Origin: an uncultured Ruminococcus sp.
GTDB taxonomy: Bacteria > Bacillota > Clostridia > Oscillospirales > Ruminococcaceae
NCBI GenBank assembly: GCA_946537565.1
Contig: CAMNFW010000020.1
Span: 1 to 15,668, forward strand
Direction: 5' to 3'
DNA: 15,668 nt
Part shown: piece by piece, positions 15,434-15,668 of the stretch
How positions within the stretch are numbered: position 1 is the first letter of the stretch
Layout of the letters: the number at the start of each line of letters is the position of its first letter
Position numbers and translations under genes: made by a program
Notes under the pieces: model-generated
What the model was told of the DNA's origin: nothing
The model's database searches: none
What the model saw: only the letters and a program-made list of their open reading frames with translations

Positions 15434-15668
15434 CAGTTTAGAGTGACGAAAGTTTTTGAAAAAGAATATTTTGTTGCAATGCACACAAACGGTTCAGCCT
15501 TTTTGTACAATTTGTCTACCGGTATTTTTTTTGCAAAAATCAGTATATTAACTTTTTGTTTATTAATCATTATATTTTACTTCACTTCATTAAATTCATC
15601 GTCCAGTCAACATTCTTTCACATATTTTACACAGTGCTGTTTTAACATTTTATCATATTTTGCACATG
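15434..15668. other. AT-rich non-coding region upstream of the GH48 promoter
   Basis: No convincing gene on either strand. It holds short palindromes: an imperfect 20-bp one at 15470-15489 (TTTGT-TGCA-A-TGCA-c-ACAAA), TTGTACAA at 15503-15510 and TACCGGTA at 15517-15524. The first is centred about 80 bp upstream of the predicted start, a position compatible with an activator site. The rest is T/A-rich with no clear terminator or second promoter that I can defend. Confidence 0.5.

Noticed and set aside
15266..15484. 72-codon minus-strand open frame directly upstream of the GH48 gene
   Set aside because: It spans the consensus promoter and the leader hairpin, has no recognisable ribosome binding site or family features, and is rich in Phe/Ile/Lys as expected from AT-rich non-coding DNA.

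Overview
The window carries a dense run of minus-strand genes from a low-to-mid GC Gram-positive anaerobe. The strongest taxonomic clue is a secreted family 48 glycoside hydrolase with a C-terminal dockerin, a hallmark of cellulosome-producing cellulolytic bacteria. The dockerin style (loop one beginning GDANCDG, a second half containing a VVDN...GVTAQDALAIQ pattern) and the housekeeping gene order suggest a Ruminococcus of the R. flavefaciens / R. champanellensis type. This assignment is inferred from sequence style only.

Right part (about 12676-15668): a roughly 400-bp AT-rich regulatory region, then the monocistronic GH48 exoglucanase gene. It has a perfect-consensus sigma-A promoter (TTGACA, 17 bp, TATAAT), a leader of about 137 nt that can fold into a compound hairpin, a good Shine-Dalgarno site and signal peptide, and a UUCG-capped intrinsic terminator after the stop. 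Short palindromes upstream of the promoter are candidate regulator sites.

Left part (about 1-12650): one tightly packed unit of 13 genes, read yicC-remA-gmk-rpoZ-priA-def-fmt-(zinc metallopeptidase)-rsmB-rlmN-prpC-prkC-rsgA and continuing off the left edge. Gaps are never more than 24 nt and six junctions overlap. A 17-bp-spaced extended -10 promoter lies in front of yicC. This is the Firmicutes core operon linking nucleotide supply (Gmk), RNA polymerase omega, replication restart (PriA), formyl-methionine cycling (Fmt, Def), rRNA methylation (RsmB, RlmN), the PASTA kinase and its phosphatase (PrkC, PrpC), and ribosome assembly (RsgA). Compared with the Bacillus order, coaBC is missing between rpoZ and priA, and a YugP-like membrane zinc metallopeptidase sits between fmt and rsmB.

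Points that stand out: the PASTA kinase has an extra extracellular domain and a TDPP-repeat tail after its third PASTA repeat; PriA has DEEG instead of DEEH in helicase motif II; a perfect 10-bp inverted repeat lies inside the start of rsgA; and the GH48 gene has a consensus promoter with a structured leader. I saw no rRNA, tRNA, CRISPR array, insertion sequence or prophage gene.
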